DNA of 64,000 bases from contig NZ_WAJS01000005.1 in assembly GCF_008831045.1 (NCBI RefSeq), forward strand, positions 1 through 64,000, read 5' to 3'. Origin of the DNA: Adlercreutzia muris. Its GTDB lineage: Bacteria; Actinomycetota; Coriobacteriia; Coriobacteriales; Eggerthellaceae. The notes below the pieces were generated by a model. It saw nothing but the letters and a program-made list of their open reading frames with translations, searched no databases and was not told the DNA's origin. The first letter of the stretch is position 1. Each line of letters opens with the position of its first letter. Positions 1 through 8,546 of this stretch are shown here, in pieces. Made by a program: the position numbers and the translations under genes.

Positions 1-63
1 GATCGGACATGGCTCAGCCTCCTAGCATGATTGAATTCGACACTCAAATCATACCGAAGGCCG

Positions 64-1289
64 GAGCCGTGTCTTTTGGTATCTAGACTATGCTGCTGTC
101 AAAGTGCGCAAGAGATTGTACGTTATCATGCGGATCAATGACTTTTTTGACGGGAATGCCTGCACCACGCGGCTTCGCCTCTTGAGCTCGCGGTCGGCGC
201 GCTCCCGCACGTTGCTGGTGCGCGAGCGCCTGTGATGGGCATAGGGAAAACCAGGGTAGGCCAGCGCGTCGGCCTCCGCCTCCTCCAAGAGCGCCGCTGC
301 TTTGGAGCAGAAGCCCTCGATCTCCTCGCAGGCCAGATGGTAGAGCTCGCGCACGAGATCCGGGTCTCGCTCCGAGAAGACCGCGTGCAGGATGGCCAGC
401 ACGGCCGCTCTCTTCCGGCGCGTGGGCGCGCACGACGCGGCGCTCCTCGTCAGATGCACGATGCGGCGCCGCCGCGCGGCGCCGGGAGAGACCTCCCCTG
501 TCGCACGACGCAGCCCCTCGCGGGCATCGCTCGTCACGCAGATGACGCCATCTGCGCCCCGCTCGCGCAGCGAGCGCAGGAAAGCCGGCCATCCGGCGCA
601 GGATTCGGCGTCTACGGCGTCGAGCCCGGGAAGGCGCCGGCATCCGTCCGGCCCCGCCCCTATGGCCGTCGCGAGAGCGCATGACGAGACATGGCCCGCG
701 TCACGGCATTTGATGTAGGCGGCATCCGGCCAGATGCAGGGGAACGCAACATCGGAGAGATCGCGGCCCTGCAGGTCGAGCGCGATATCGTCCAGCGACT
801 TGCATATGCGCGACACCTGGGAGGCGCTCATGCGCTCTATGCCCATCTGCGCTGCAACACGCTCGATCTTCCTCGCGGACACGCCTGGGGCCACCACCTC
901 GGACACTGCGGCGACGACGGCCCGATCCGCACGCGAATAGCGCACGGGGAGGTCCTCTGGGAAGTAGCTGCCGCGACGCAGTTTGGGGATGCGCAGGCTG
1001 ATGGCGCCGACGCTGGCGACGAGCGTGCGCTCGCGGCAGCCGTTCCTCTGATCGCCGTCCGCGCACGCATCCTCTGCCTGCGCGTCCATGACCTCGTTGA
1101 CGATCGATTCGGCCATGATGCGGATGGGCTCTTGGATGTTGACCATCCCATCGCCGAATCTTGGCATGTCATGGCCTACCGTCGTCTGTTGCTTTAAACT
1201 GTCCATTGCGGCCATCCCTTTCATCCCGAACATAGACAATTCAAGATTCTAGGCGATGGCCGTTTCTCATTTCTCAAGTGAAACGGCTC
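64..1289 (-). mobile_element. IS256-type insertion sequence with imperfect terminal inverted repeats
   Basis: The element is bounded by an imperfect inverted repeat. Positions 64-78 read GAGCCGTGTCTTTTG, and the reverse complement of 1275-1289 reads GAGCCGTTTCACTTG (12 of 15 identical). It encloses one transposase reading frame on the minus strand and is about 1.2 kb, at the short end for IS256-type elements. I see no 8-9 bp target duplication directly outside the ends (56-63 against 1290-1297), so the boundaries may be off by a few bases or the flanks may have diverged. It lies directly downstream of the decayed lipoprotein gene on the same strand. Confidence 0.65.
88..1239 (-). CDS. IS256/mutator-type transposase
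   Basis: A 383-residue DDE transposase that catalyses cut-and-paste or copy-type movement of the surrounding element. The first catalytic Asp is expected at D172 (WPDAAYIK) and the second at D238 (VTSDAREGL). The family's C-terminal Glu region is present as RERADRELKRRSRVVQAFP. The N-terminal GCRERTL...LRIPKLRRGSYFPE block is also typical of the family. Two things look worn: the segment after the second Asp (normally W..C..HF.RN) reads RRRRIVHLTRSAASC, and the C-terminus is slightly short. It may therefore be a weakly active or recently decayed copy. Another start just downstream is possible. Confidence 0.8.
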   Translation of the reverse strand: MSMFGMKGMAAMDSLKQQTTVGHDMPRFGDGMVNIQEPIRIMAESIVNEVMDAQAEDACADGDQRNGCRERTLVASVGAISLRIPKLRRGSYFPEDLPVRYSRADRAVVAAVSEVVAPGVSARKIERVAAQMGIERMSASQVSRICKSLDDIALDLQGRDLSDVAFPCIWPDAAYIKCRDAGHVSSCALATAIGAGPDGCRRLPGLDAVDAESCAGWPAFLRSLRERGADGVICVTSDAREGLRRATGEVSPGAARRRRIVHLTRSAASCAPTRRKRAAVLAILHAVFSERDPDLVRELYHLACEEIEGFCSKAAALLEEAEADALAYPGFPYAHHRRSRTSNVRERADRELKRRSRVVQAFPSKKSLIRMITYNLLRTLTAA

Positions 1290-1342
1290 TTACACCAACA
1301 TTGGGGACACGATCATTCTGTGCGGGGATTGCCTGTAGGGTC

Positions 1343-2054
1343 CTATCGGGGTGGGTCGGCGCTCGCGGTGAATTCCACGGCGGAGGAGGGAGCGGAGAAG
1401 TCGATCTGGTCGAGGACGGCGAGGATGTCTTCGGGAACTTGCCGGAGGATCCCATCGCTCTCGTTGCCAGACGCACCGATTTCGGTGCATACTCCGTTTC
1501 CATCCTCCCCGATGAGCCAATAGCTTTCGGCGGCATCGCCGGTCAGCCCTATTTCTGCTAACGGCATATTTTGAGGGAGAAGTAGCTCGTAGGCGATGAG
1601 GGGGGGGCGATCCTCCATCGAGGATAGGCGACGACTCCGTCGGTGCGGGGGTCGGGACTGCTCGGGGGCATCCAGTGGGGCACCTCCTGACAGGCGACGA
1701 CACGTTCGTTTTGCAGAAGCGCCGATGTATCGAACGAGTCTCTCCGGAGCTCTCCGTTTTTTATAGTGTAATGGGGAATGCGCCCTGCGATGGTGTAGGT
1801 GTTGGAAGTGGGTTCGGTTTCCGTATTCCTCAGCGTGGCTACGTCTACTCCAATTTGGTCATACCAGGCGACCCTTTTTCATGGTCTCCAAGATGCGCTC
1901 GTCAAGTTGAGCTGGCCCGGTATCTTCAATGCCATCCGGGGCATCTCCTGGGGGGAGTGGCGCATCCGAAAAGCCCGAGGCTGAACAGCATGATCATGCC
2001 CAGGGTGGCTGCCGCCCTCGTTGTATTTCCTGTAGAGTGGTTGAAAAATCCCAT
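1343..2054 (-). pseudogene. Frameshifted lipoprotein gene, paralogue of the lipoprotein at 14648
   Basis: Reading the minus strand from an ATG at 2054 (preceded by a GAGAGAAGG ribosome-binding site) gives a lipoprotein signal ending in the lipobox LFGC (C31). The frame then closes. The homology continues in a second frame (QLDERILETMKKGRLV) and then in further frames: one holds LLQNERVVACQEV, another runs from 1618 down to the stop at 1343 and contains VPEDILAVLDQIDFSAPSS. Each piece lines up in order with the intact 235-residue lipoprotein at 14648-15355 (LDERVMEAS; LLQEGRLVALQYV; VPDELAAVLGQLDFSDPSD). At least two frameshifts separate them, so this is a decayed paralogue. The IS256 copy lies just downstream. 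Confidence 0.75.
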
Positions 2055-2370
2055 GGCTCGCCTTCTCTCGTCAGGGTGGAATCTGCGTCGAAAGCGTTAT
2101 CGATGTCCCTATTTTACGATCTGATTGACAGGAATGCATCCTGTTGAATCGAAAACTTTTTCTGAGGTGAAGGTGTTGCAGCCTGTCCCAAATTTCGCGA
2201 AAAAGATCGATCTCTCGTTTTGGTGGTCTCGGGAAGCGAAGCGGCCTCCAGCCGGCCGCCGGCTTGCGGAGTCCATGAGAAGGCCCCGGCAGCGGGAGGC
2301 TGTCGGGGCCGGGGGCGCGGGAAATGCCGGGGTATTTCGCTGTCTCGGTTCCGGGGCAGCGCGCCGTGGC
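2055..2370. other. Intergenic stretch between the lipoprotein pseudogene and the Hpt gene
   Basis: No credible gene. It holds a 17-base dyad at 2128-2144 (ACAGGA, 5-base spacer, TCCTGT). The dyad lies about 75-90 bases upstream of the pseudogene start, a reasonable place for a repressor or activator site of that gene. It also holds the hairpin described separately at 2282-2310. An AT-rich stretch at about 2105-2120 (TAAAAT on the minus strand) could be a -10 element for the pseudogene, but I find no matching -35. Confidence 0.4.
2282..2310 (-). terminator. GC-rich hairpin downstream of the Hpt gene
   Basis: Twelve-base arms (2282-2293 and 2299-2310) pair with a single G:T wobble around a five-base loop. 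On the minus strand, which is the direction of the Hpt gene, the stem is followed only by TTCTC. It is therefore a weak intrinsic terminator or an RNA-stabilising 3' hairpin. Confidence 0.5.
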
Positions 2371-2745
2371 TTACAGCGTACCGTTCTGCCAGGCGGAAAG
2401 CCCCTTGATGACGAGCTCGTGGGTGCGCTCTACCTCGGGCATGTGCTCGGCGGCGGCCTCGTACTCGCCGGCGTAGAGGGCGTCGGACACGAGCGCCGCG
2501 CACTGGAACAGATCCTTGAAGGAGAGGTTGCCGGCCACGCCCTTGAGCGCGTGGGCCTGGCTGTAGCCCTCGGAGTAGTCGGCGGCTTCCATGGCGGCCT
2601 TGAGGGCCACGAGGTGTTCATCGTCCAGGTACTTCAGGGCCAGGCGCTCGTAGAGGTCGGCGTTGTCGCCGAAGCGGTCCATGGCGTCCACGTAGTCGAT
2701 CCCGTAGGGGGCCAACTGGTCGGCAAGCGTTGCGGTCATAATCAT
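2371..2745 (-). CDS. Stand-alone Hpt (histidine phosphotransfer) protein
   Basis: A 124-residue, all-helical, cytoplasmic protein consisting of one Hpt domain. The phospho-accepting histidine is H65 in the motif AHALKGVAGNL, which matches the Hpt consensus. Such proteins shuttle phosphate between the receiver domains of a hybrid kinase and a response regulator. No kinase or receiver gene is adjacent, so the partners must be elsewhere. The start is ambiguous: a TTG (2748), an ATG (2745) and a second ATG (2739) all follow an AAAGGA site within a few bases. I chose 2745 on spacing. A poor promoter-like pair (CTGACA, 16 bases, TTAAAC) lies upstream on the minus strand. Confidence 0.85.
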   Translation of the reverse strand: MIMTATLADQLAPYGIDYVDAMDRFGDNADLYERLALKYLDDEHLVALKAAMEAADYSEGYSQAHALKGVAGNLSFKDLFQCAALVSDALYAGEYEAAAEHMPEVERTHELVIKGLSAWQNGTL

Positions 2746-3088
2746 CAAGTCCTTTCAGACTGCGTCGAAGGTCGTCGCCGCGGACCGCTGCCTGCTTCCC
2801 CTTCATCTCCGGCGGTGTGCGAGCCCGTGACATTGAGTTCAGTTTAACGTCTCGTTATGGGACTGTCAGCGTCCGGCCGCACTCGTTTCCTTCCCGTGGC
2901 CACTTGTTGACAAGCTGTAACGAAACAGATGGAAAATCGCGGCACCTCATTGACGGAAAGATGGTATGAAGCAAGAAAGCGCCCCGTTTCCCAAGGTAGA
3001 GAAAGCAGGGCGCTATTGACGCTCGGAACCTGGAATCGGTCGGGACGGCGGGCAGGGCGAGGTGACGGTCGCTCCAGATGCCGCCTGC
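2746..3088. other. Intergenic stretch between tgt and the Hpt gene
   Basis: No gene seen. It contains the tgt terminator (2978-3014), a small dyad CTTGT-TG-ACAAG near 2906-2917, and probably the promoter of the Hpt gene near its left end. A TTGACA hexamer occurs within the dyad on the plus strand, but it has no convincing -10 and no gene downstream in that direction. Confidence 0.4.
2978..3014 (-). terminator. Intrinsic terminator of the tgt operon
   Basis: AGCGCCC at 2978-2984 pairs with GGGCGCT at 3008-3014. On the minus strand the stem is followed by TTCTTGCTTC, a modest T-rich tail. It sits 75 bases beyond the tgt stop codon, in the right orientation. Confidence 0.55.
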
Positions 3089-4237
<1,149 letters not shown>

Positions 4238-5137
4238 CTACACCTCCCGGGAGCTGGGCGCCTGGGCGGCCAGCACGTCGTCGGTGGCCGCGGCGGCGTG
4301 GGCCGCGGCGCGGGTTCCGTCCAGGGAGCCTCCGTCGTTGGCAGCCCGTGCCGCCTCGGCCTCGGCCGGGTCGATGGGGCCCGTCTCCATGGCCGCGGCC
4401 GGATTGGCGCAGGGCGGCAGGGCGGCCGCGAAGGCGGCGAAGTCGGCCATGGTGCCGTGCTTCACCGAGGCCAGGTCAAAGCCCGCCGGGTCGAGCAGCC
4501 AATCGGTCACCAGGTAGCCGTCGGCCCCCAGGTGCATGAAGGAGAGATCCTCCACGGTGTTGTTGCCCACCATGAGCACGTCGGCACCATCCACCCCGGC
4601 TGCCGCCAGGTTCTCGGCGTAGTAGAGCGGCCGCGGTTTCACGGTGCGGGAATTCTCGTAGTGGGTCAGGCGGGCGAAGGCCTCGGGGCGTATGCCGGCC
4701 CAGGCCAGGCGGTGGCGCACAGCGGTCGGCGGGAACATGGGCATGGTGGTCAGCAGCAGGGGGTAGCCCTTCGCCGCCAGGGTCTCGATGGCCGCCGCGG
4801 CGGCCGGGTTGGGCTCCACATCGGCGCCGAGGGCCGCGAAGGGGCCGTCGTAGAACTCGGTCAGCAGCGGCTCCCAATCCACATCCGCATCACCTATGAA
4901 GTCGGTGAAGGTGTCCCAGAAGGCCTCGGCGTTGGTGCGGCCGTCGTCGTGGACGGCCATGGCGCGGGTGCCGGCCTTGAGCGCCTCCAAGAAGGGGCCG
5001 CCCTCGATGCCGCGGGCCTCCACGAAGTCGTAGAGCGCGGCGAAGTAGCGGCCCATGAACACGTCCAGGTCCATGGGAAGCAGAGTGCCGTCCAAATCGA
5101 AGCAGATGACGCGGTAGGCGCGCGGGGTGGGGTCCAT
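4238..5137 (-). CDS. HAD-superfamily hydrolase
   Basis: A 299-residue HAD phosphatase-type protein. Motif I is FDLDGTLL (nucleophile D14, acid/base D16). Motif II is the Thr of LLLTTMPMF. The motif III lysine is in TVKPRPLYY. Motif IV is MVGNNTVEDLSF, where the usual GDxxxxD reads GNNTVED. The last 50 residues are an Ala-rich low-complexity tail. The ATG at 5137 is preceded by GGAAAGGAA at good spacing; longer readings of this frame enter the queA region and are shadows. It is the first gene of a two-gene unit with tgt. The substrate cannot be read from sequence; a link to the queuosine pathway is only suggested by position. Confidence 0.85.
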   Translation of the reverse strand: MDPTPRAYRVICFDLDGTLLPMDLDVFMGRYFAALYDFVEARGIEGGPFLEALKAGTRAMAVHDDGRTNAEAFWDTFTDFIGDADVDWEPLLTEFYDGPFAALGADVEPNPAAAAAIETLAAKGYPLLLTTMPMFPPTAVRHRLAWAGIRPEAFARLTHYENSRTVKPRPLYYAENLAAAGVDGADVLMVGNNTVEDLSFMHLGADGYLVTDWLLDPAGFDLASVKHGTMADFAAFAAALPPCANPAAAMETGPIDPAEAEAARAANDGGSLDGTRAAAHAAAATDDVLAAQAPSSREV

Positions 5138-5278
5138 GGGATTCCTTTCCAGGTGGGGCCTTGGGGAGCGGGGCGCGAGCGCGAGCGGCCGCGCGGGCCG
5201 TCCGCAGGGCGCTCCCGCAGTCGTTTCAAGATCAACGTGGTAGTATACCGCCGATGCAATTCTTAAGGAGCGCTTTTC
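5138..5278. promoter_or_regulatory. Shared upstream region of queA and the HAD-tgt unit
   Basis: This 141-base gap separates two divergent transcription units. Around 5241-5249 the sequence reads TAGTATACC on the plus strand and TATACT on the minus strand, so one AT-rich patch may serve as the -10 for both directions. I cannot assign clear -35 hexamers. The AAGGAG ribosome-binding site of queA begins near 5264. No preQ1 riboswitch-like fold is evident by eye. Confidence 0.35.
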
Positions 5279-6376
5279 ATGAGAACCGATGATTTCGACT
5301 ACGCCCTGCCCGACGAGCTGATCGCCCAGGAGCCCGCCGCCGAGCGCGACCGTTGCCGCCTGCTCGTGATGGACCGGGCCACCGGTGCGGTGGAGGACCG
5401 CATCTTCCGCGATATCGCGGACTATCTGCGGCCGGGCGATCTGCTCGTGGCCAACGAGACCCGCGTCATGCCGGCGCGCCTGCTGGGCGCCAAGCGCGGC
5501 ACCGGCGGGGCGGCCGAGGTGTTTTTGCTGCGCGAGTGCGCAGGCCCCGAGCCCCGCACCAACCGTGTGGCCTTCTGGGAGGTGCTCGTGCGCCCGGGCA
5601 AGCGCCTGAAGCCCGGGGCCGGGGCCGTGGTGGACTTCACCGACGGCGCGGGGAATGTGGTGCTGTCGGCCGAGATCATCGACTGGGCCCGAAACGGCCA
5701 GCGCGGCGAGCGCGTGGCGAGGTTGGCCACGCCGCTGCCCAGCCTGGACGAGGCCCTGCACGCCGTGGGCCACACGCCGCTGCCCCCCTACATCAAGGAT
5801 TACGCCGGCGACGAGGAGCTCTACCAGACCGTGTACTCCCGCCGCGAGAGCTCGGCGGCCGCCCCCACGGCCGGCCTGCACTTCACCCCCCAGCTCATCG
5901 AACGTCTGCGCGATCAGGGCGTCGGTTGGGCCACGGTGGAGCTGGAAGTGGGCCTGGACACCTTCCGCATCGTGGACGAGGAAGACCCTGAGAAGCACGT
6001 CATCCACACCGAGTTCTACACGGTGCCGCAGGCCACGGTGGATGCCGTCGCCGCTGCCCGCGCTGCCGGCGGCCGCGTGATCGCCGTGGGCACCACGAGC
6101 GTGCGCAGCCTGGAGAGCGCCTGGGATCCCGCGGCCAACGGGGGGGCCGGCGCGCTGGTGCCCCGCGACCGGGAGGCCACGAGCCTCTACATCCTGCCGG
6201 GATACCGGTTCCATGTAGTAGACGCGCTCATCACCAACTTCCACGTGCCCCGAAGCACGCTCATGATGCTGGTCTCCGCCTTCAGCACCCGCGAGTCCGT
6301 CATGGCCGCCTACGAGCACGCCGTGGCCGAGCGCTACCGCCTCCTCTCCTTCGGCGACGCCATGTTCCTGCACTAG
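5279..6376 (+). CDS. queA: S-adenosylmethionine:tRNA ribosyltransferase-isomerase
   Basis: A 365-residue cytoplasmic enzyme that moves the ribosyl group of SAM onto preQ1 in tRNA, giving epoxyqueuosine. Family signatures are present throughout: FDYALPDELIAQEPA at the N-terminus, DLLVANETRVMPARLLG, the internal PLPPYIKDYAGDEELYQTVYS and AAPTAGLHFT blocks, and FHVPRSTLMMLVSAF near the C-terminus. The full family length is present. An AAGGAG site lies ten bases before the ATG. It is divergent from the HAD-tgt pair, so the two tRNA-modifying steps share one promoter region. Confidence 0.97.
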   Translation: MRTDDFDYALPDELIAQEPAAERDRCRLLVMDRATGAVEDRIFRDIADYLRPGDLLVANETRVMPARLLGAKRGTGGAAEVFLLRECAGPEPRTNRVAFWEVLVRPGKRLKPGAGAVVDFTDGAGNVVLSAEIIDWARNGQRGERVARLATPLPSLDEALHAVGHTPLPPYIKDYAGDEELYQTVYSRRESSAAAPTAGLHFTPQLIERLRDQGVGWATVELEVGLDTFRIVDEEDPEKHVIHTEFYTVPQATVDAVAAARAAGGRVIAVGTTSVRSLESAWDPAANGGAGALVPRDREATSLYILPGYRFHVVDALITNFHVPRSTLMMLVSAFSTRESVMAAYEHAVAERYRLLSFGDAMFLH

Positions 6377-6480
6377 GGGAGGGGCGCGCGGCTGTCGGCG
6401 CGGGTACCCGTCCGCCGGCTTCCCTGCGAACCTAATCTGGCCGATATGCCCTGGGAGATGCCGGGGCGGTTCTTGTCGCG

Positions 6481-6662
6481 TGCCGAGTTGTTTTTCGGCT
6501 TGAAAAGCACGACCTTGGAACCGTTTTAGCACTTGAAGGGGGAGGGGCGTATTACATTTTCGGAGTATTCCCTCGTGACGTAATACCGGGGGAGGCGCTT
6601 CCCTCGATTTCGGGCAAGATCGGTTCCAAGGTCGTGCTTTCCAAGCCAGAAAACGTTCCGGC
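6481..6662. repeat. Long imperfect palindrome, copy A of a two-copy family
   Basis: The outer arms 6491-6523 and 6621-6653 pair at 30 of 33 positions, and the pairing extends to TGCCG/CGGCA at the ends. Inside lies a second dyad, GTATTAC (6549-6555) against GTAATAC (6580-6586). The core of the arms (GGCTTGAAAAGCACGACC) is shared with the palindrome at 7923-8114, so the two belong to one repeat family. The stop codon and about the last 34 codons of the nuclease-like gene on the minus strand lie inside this copy. As RNA or single-stranded DNA it would fold into a long two-tiered hairpin. Confidence 0.85.
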
Positions 6663-7751
6663 ATCCGAAGGCGGCCAGCGCTTGGGCGCGGCCGGACACC
6701 GCAGGGCACGATCGGGTGCGGCGAGCGCATCGGCGGGTGTCGGGCATAGCGGAGTGGGTGCGACCGGTTCGGGGGCGCCTTCCAGCCATTCGCGGCGGTG
6801 GTATCGGCTAAGCGACCAGCCCGTGCGGAAGAGGGCGCGCTGCTGCTGGCGGAATGCGGCGCTTTGGGGCCTCAGCCGGGCGCCCATGCGCCGTCTTGAC
6901 TGCTCGGCGATTTTCCGTATTTCCCCCTGGCTGCCTATCTGCCGTGCGGTAACCGTGATGACTTTGTACCCGTCGGCTTCAAGGGCCAGCCGTTTCTGGG
7001 CATCGCGCGTCAGCTGCGCGGCGCTTGCGTGCTCGGTGTTGGAGTCGTACTCGATGTCGAGGCGGCCGCTCTCGCAGAGGATATCGGGAACGAGCGTGTT
7101 TCGGTGCGCGATGGCGCGGGCCTTGGAGCTGGGCCTTATGCGGCGGTTGGCGGCGATGCCCGGCAGTTGGTAGCCCCCGAAGCGATGGGGAAGGCCCAGG
7201 GCCATGGCCAGAAACACCTCGGGAGGCGATGCGGCGCCGTCTACCATGAGGCCGAGGGCCCGGCGCGCCGGTTTCGCGCCGAGGATGCCCGGATTGCGCC
7301 CGATGAATGCCCTGATGCGCTGCACGCTGGTAAGGGGTCGGCGCTTCCCCAGGCCGTTGCGCGTTTTGGGGTCGATGAAGAAGGTGCCGCACAGCGCGTT
7401 GCCCACTTTCACGAGTTCGTGGAGATTCAGGTTGTTCGCGACTTGGACGAAGCACAGTTCGGGGCAGGGCGCGTATATTCCGCTGGCCACACGGCAGAAC
7501 GGCCTGCCGGCAAGCTTGAACTGGGAGCGATGGGGCGCAATTCCGTCAGGGCACCGCTTCATGCGCGCGGAAACCGTAACGTGGTAGGGCCGGGGGATTT
7601 GCGGGCAGCAGTGCGCGAGATACTGGATTGTCGCGGCATCGGGTTTGCAGTTCCGCAGCGCATTTTGACCCACCCGGTTCCCGTCGCCGGGCGTGGCCGG
7701 GGCCGAGAGCCACCAGGAGAGCGCCGATATGCCGTACAGGAAAATTCGCAT
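6552..7751 (-). CDS. Nuclease-like protein of unknown function (DUF559/Vsr-like fold suspected)
   Basis: A 399-residue protein I cannot name. Its opening (MRIFLYGISALSWW) is of a kind I associate with a family common in Coriobacteriia. Residues about 222-268 read as a Vsr/DUF559-style nuclease core: VPDIL (D223), LDIEYDSNTEH (E234, D236, H241), then a helix ending in LEADGYKVITVT. The middle is Arg/Lys-rich and the C-terminus is Pro-rich, running into palindrome A. The longer reading frame back to 7967 enters palindrome B and lacks homology-like character, so I chose the ATG at 7751. TACAAT lies six bases before that ATG and there is no ribosome-binding site, suggesting a leaderless mRNA. The gene is enclosed by two copies of the same palindrome. 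It could be a defence factor, an antitoxin-like regulator or a mobile-element gene. Confidence 0.55.
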   Translation of the reverse strand: MRIFLYGISALSWWLSAPATPGDGNRVGQNALRNCKPDAATIQYLAHCCPQIPRPYHVTVSARMKRCPDGIAPHRSQFKLAGRPFCRVASGIYAPCPELCFVQVANNLNLHELVKVGNALCGTFFIDPKTRNGLGKRRPLTSVQRIRAFIGRNPGILGAKPARRALGLMVDGAASPPEVFLAMALGLPHRFGGYQLPGIAANRRIRPSSKARAIAHRNTLVPDILCESGRLDIEYDSNTEHASAAQLTRDAQKRLALEADGYKVITVTARQIGSQGEIRKIAEQSRRRMGARLRPQSAAFRQQQRALFRTGWSLSRYHRREWLEGAPEPVAPTPLCPTPADALAAPDRALRCPAAPKRWPPSDAGTFSGLESTTLEPILPEIEGSASPGITSRGNTPKM

Positions 7752-7757
7752 GGGCGT

Positions 7758-7763
7758 ATTGTA
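7758..7763 (-). promoter_or_regulatory. -10 element of a probable leaderless promoter
   Basis: On the minus strand TACAAT is followed by six bases and then the ATG of the nuclease-like gene. That places the expected transcription start at or next to the A of the ATG. No purine-rich ribosome-binding site precedes the start, which fits leaderless translation. The -35 is not clear. Confidence 0.5.
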
Positions 7764-7922
7764 GGGGGTTCGCCGGTGACCGGCATGCCCAGCCGCCGCC
7801 TTCACGAATGTTCCGCTGTGGTAAGTCAGCAGCTCAAGGTTCGGGTGCGTGTGGGACCCTTTCGCTTGGTTTCGGCATGCTGCCGGCAGTAGGGCGCCGC
7901 CCCGTCTCGACGGCGTGGGTTT

Positions 7923-8114
7923 CCGGGCCTGAGGCGTTTTCTGGCTTGAAAAGCACGACCTTGGCACCTTGGACTGTGATTTTGCTGGGACTGGTAATAC
8001 GTGACCTGGGGAAACGGAAACGAGGTATTACAAGCTGGCTGCTTTTGGATGTTTTTCGGACCGATCGGGTTCCAAGGTCGTTGTTTGCAAGCCAGAAAAC
8101 GCCTCGAGAGCCGG
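7923..8114. repeat. Long imperfect palindrome, copy B of the two-copy family
   Basis: The arms 7931-7964 and 8072-8105 pair at about 31 of 34 positions, with further pairing of CCGG at the ends. An inner dyad GTAATAC (7994-8000) pairs with GTATTAC (8025-8031). Both arms share TGGCTTG and CGACCTTGG with copy A, and the CACGACC core is found in the left arm. The inner dyad is present in the opposite half-order relative to copy A (GTAATAC first rather than GTATTAC), so pairing is kept while sequence differs. It lies upstream of the nuclease-like gene. Confidence 0.85.
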
Positions 8115-8546
8115 AGGGGCGCACGTGCCGCCGGCTCTCGGGAGGCGAAGGGCCTGTCGCGGCGCGAGAGACGGAGGAGTTTTCGCGGACGGGAAGGGGA
8201 AAGAGCAGCTAAAAGTTTTCCCAGCTCATTGTAATGGTTTAGGAAAAAGTTTACGGGAATAATCTTTTTCTGGCGCACTTTCCGATGCGCCGGGCGCCGC
8301 CGGCAGCCATAGTGGGCGCCGTCGCAAGGCGCGGCAGGGAAGGGCTCCCGCCCCCCTCCTGAGCGCTCTTCGCGACCGAACAGTTAGATGGGCGTGCGGT
8401 GCTCGCGGGAGCGCCGGGCCGCGGACGACGGTGCGCGGCGCGCCCGAGGAGGTTTTGCGGGGCCGATGGCAATGCGCCACCTGAAGCTCACGGGAGCGTC
8501 GGGCGCGCCTGCTCTCTGGATCCCGCACGAAAGAGAGGGAGTTACC
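8115..8546. other. Upstream region of the Tat flavoprotein gene
   Basis: No convincing gene. The part from about 8205 to 8275 is AT-rich amid GC-rich surroundings and is the likely promoter region for the flavoprotein (for example GGGAATAATC near 8254). I cannot fix -35 and -10 elements with certainty. From about 8388 a reading frame is open and in phase with the flavoprotein, but it lacks homology-like character and ends before the well-placed AGAGAGGGAG site. I therefore treat it as a leader. Confidence 0.4.

Noticed and set aside
2907-2912. TTGACA as a promoter -35 on the plus strand
   Set aside because: No -10 at the right distance and no plus-strand gene downstream.
4238-6730. Minus-strand open frame of 830 codons ending in the HAD domain
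   Set aside because: The N-terminal ~530 codons are antisense to queA; the real HAD gene starts at 5137 after a ribosome-binding site.
7752-7967. Upstream extension of the nuclease-like gene
   Set aside because: It begins in palindrome B, the extension has no conserved-looking features, and a -10 box sits immediately before the internal ATG at 7751.
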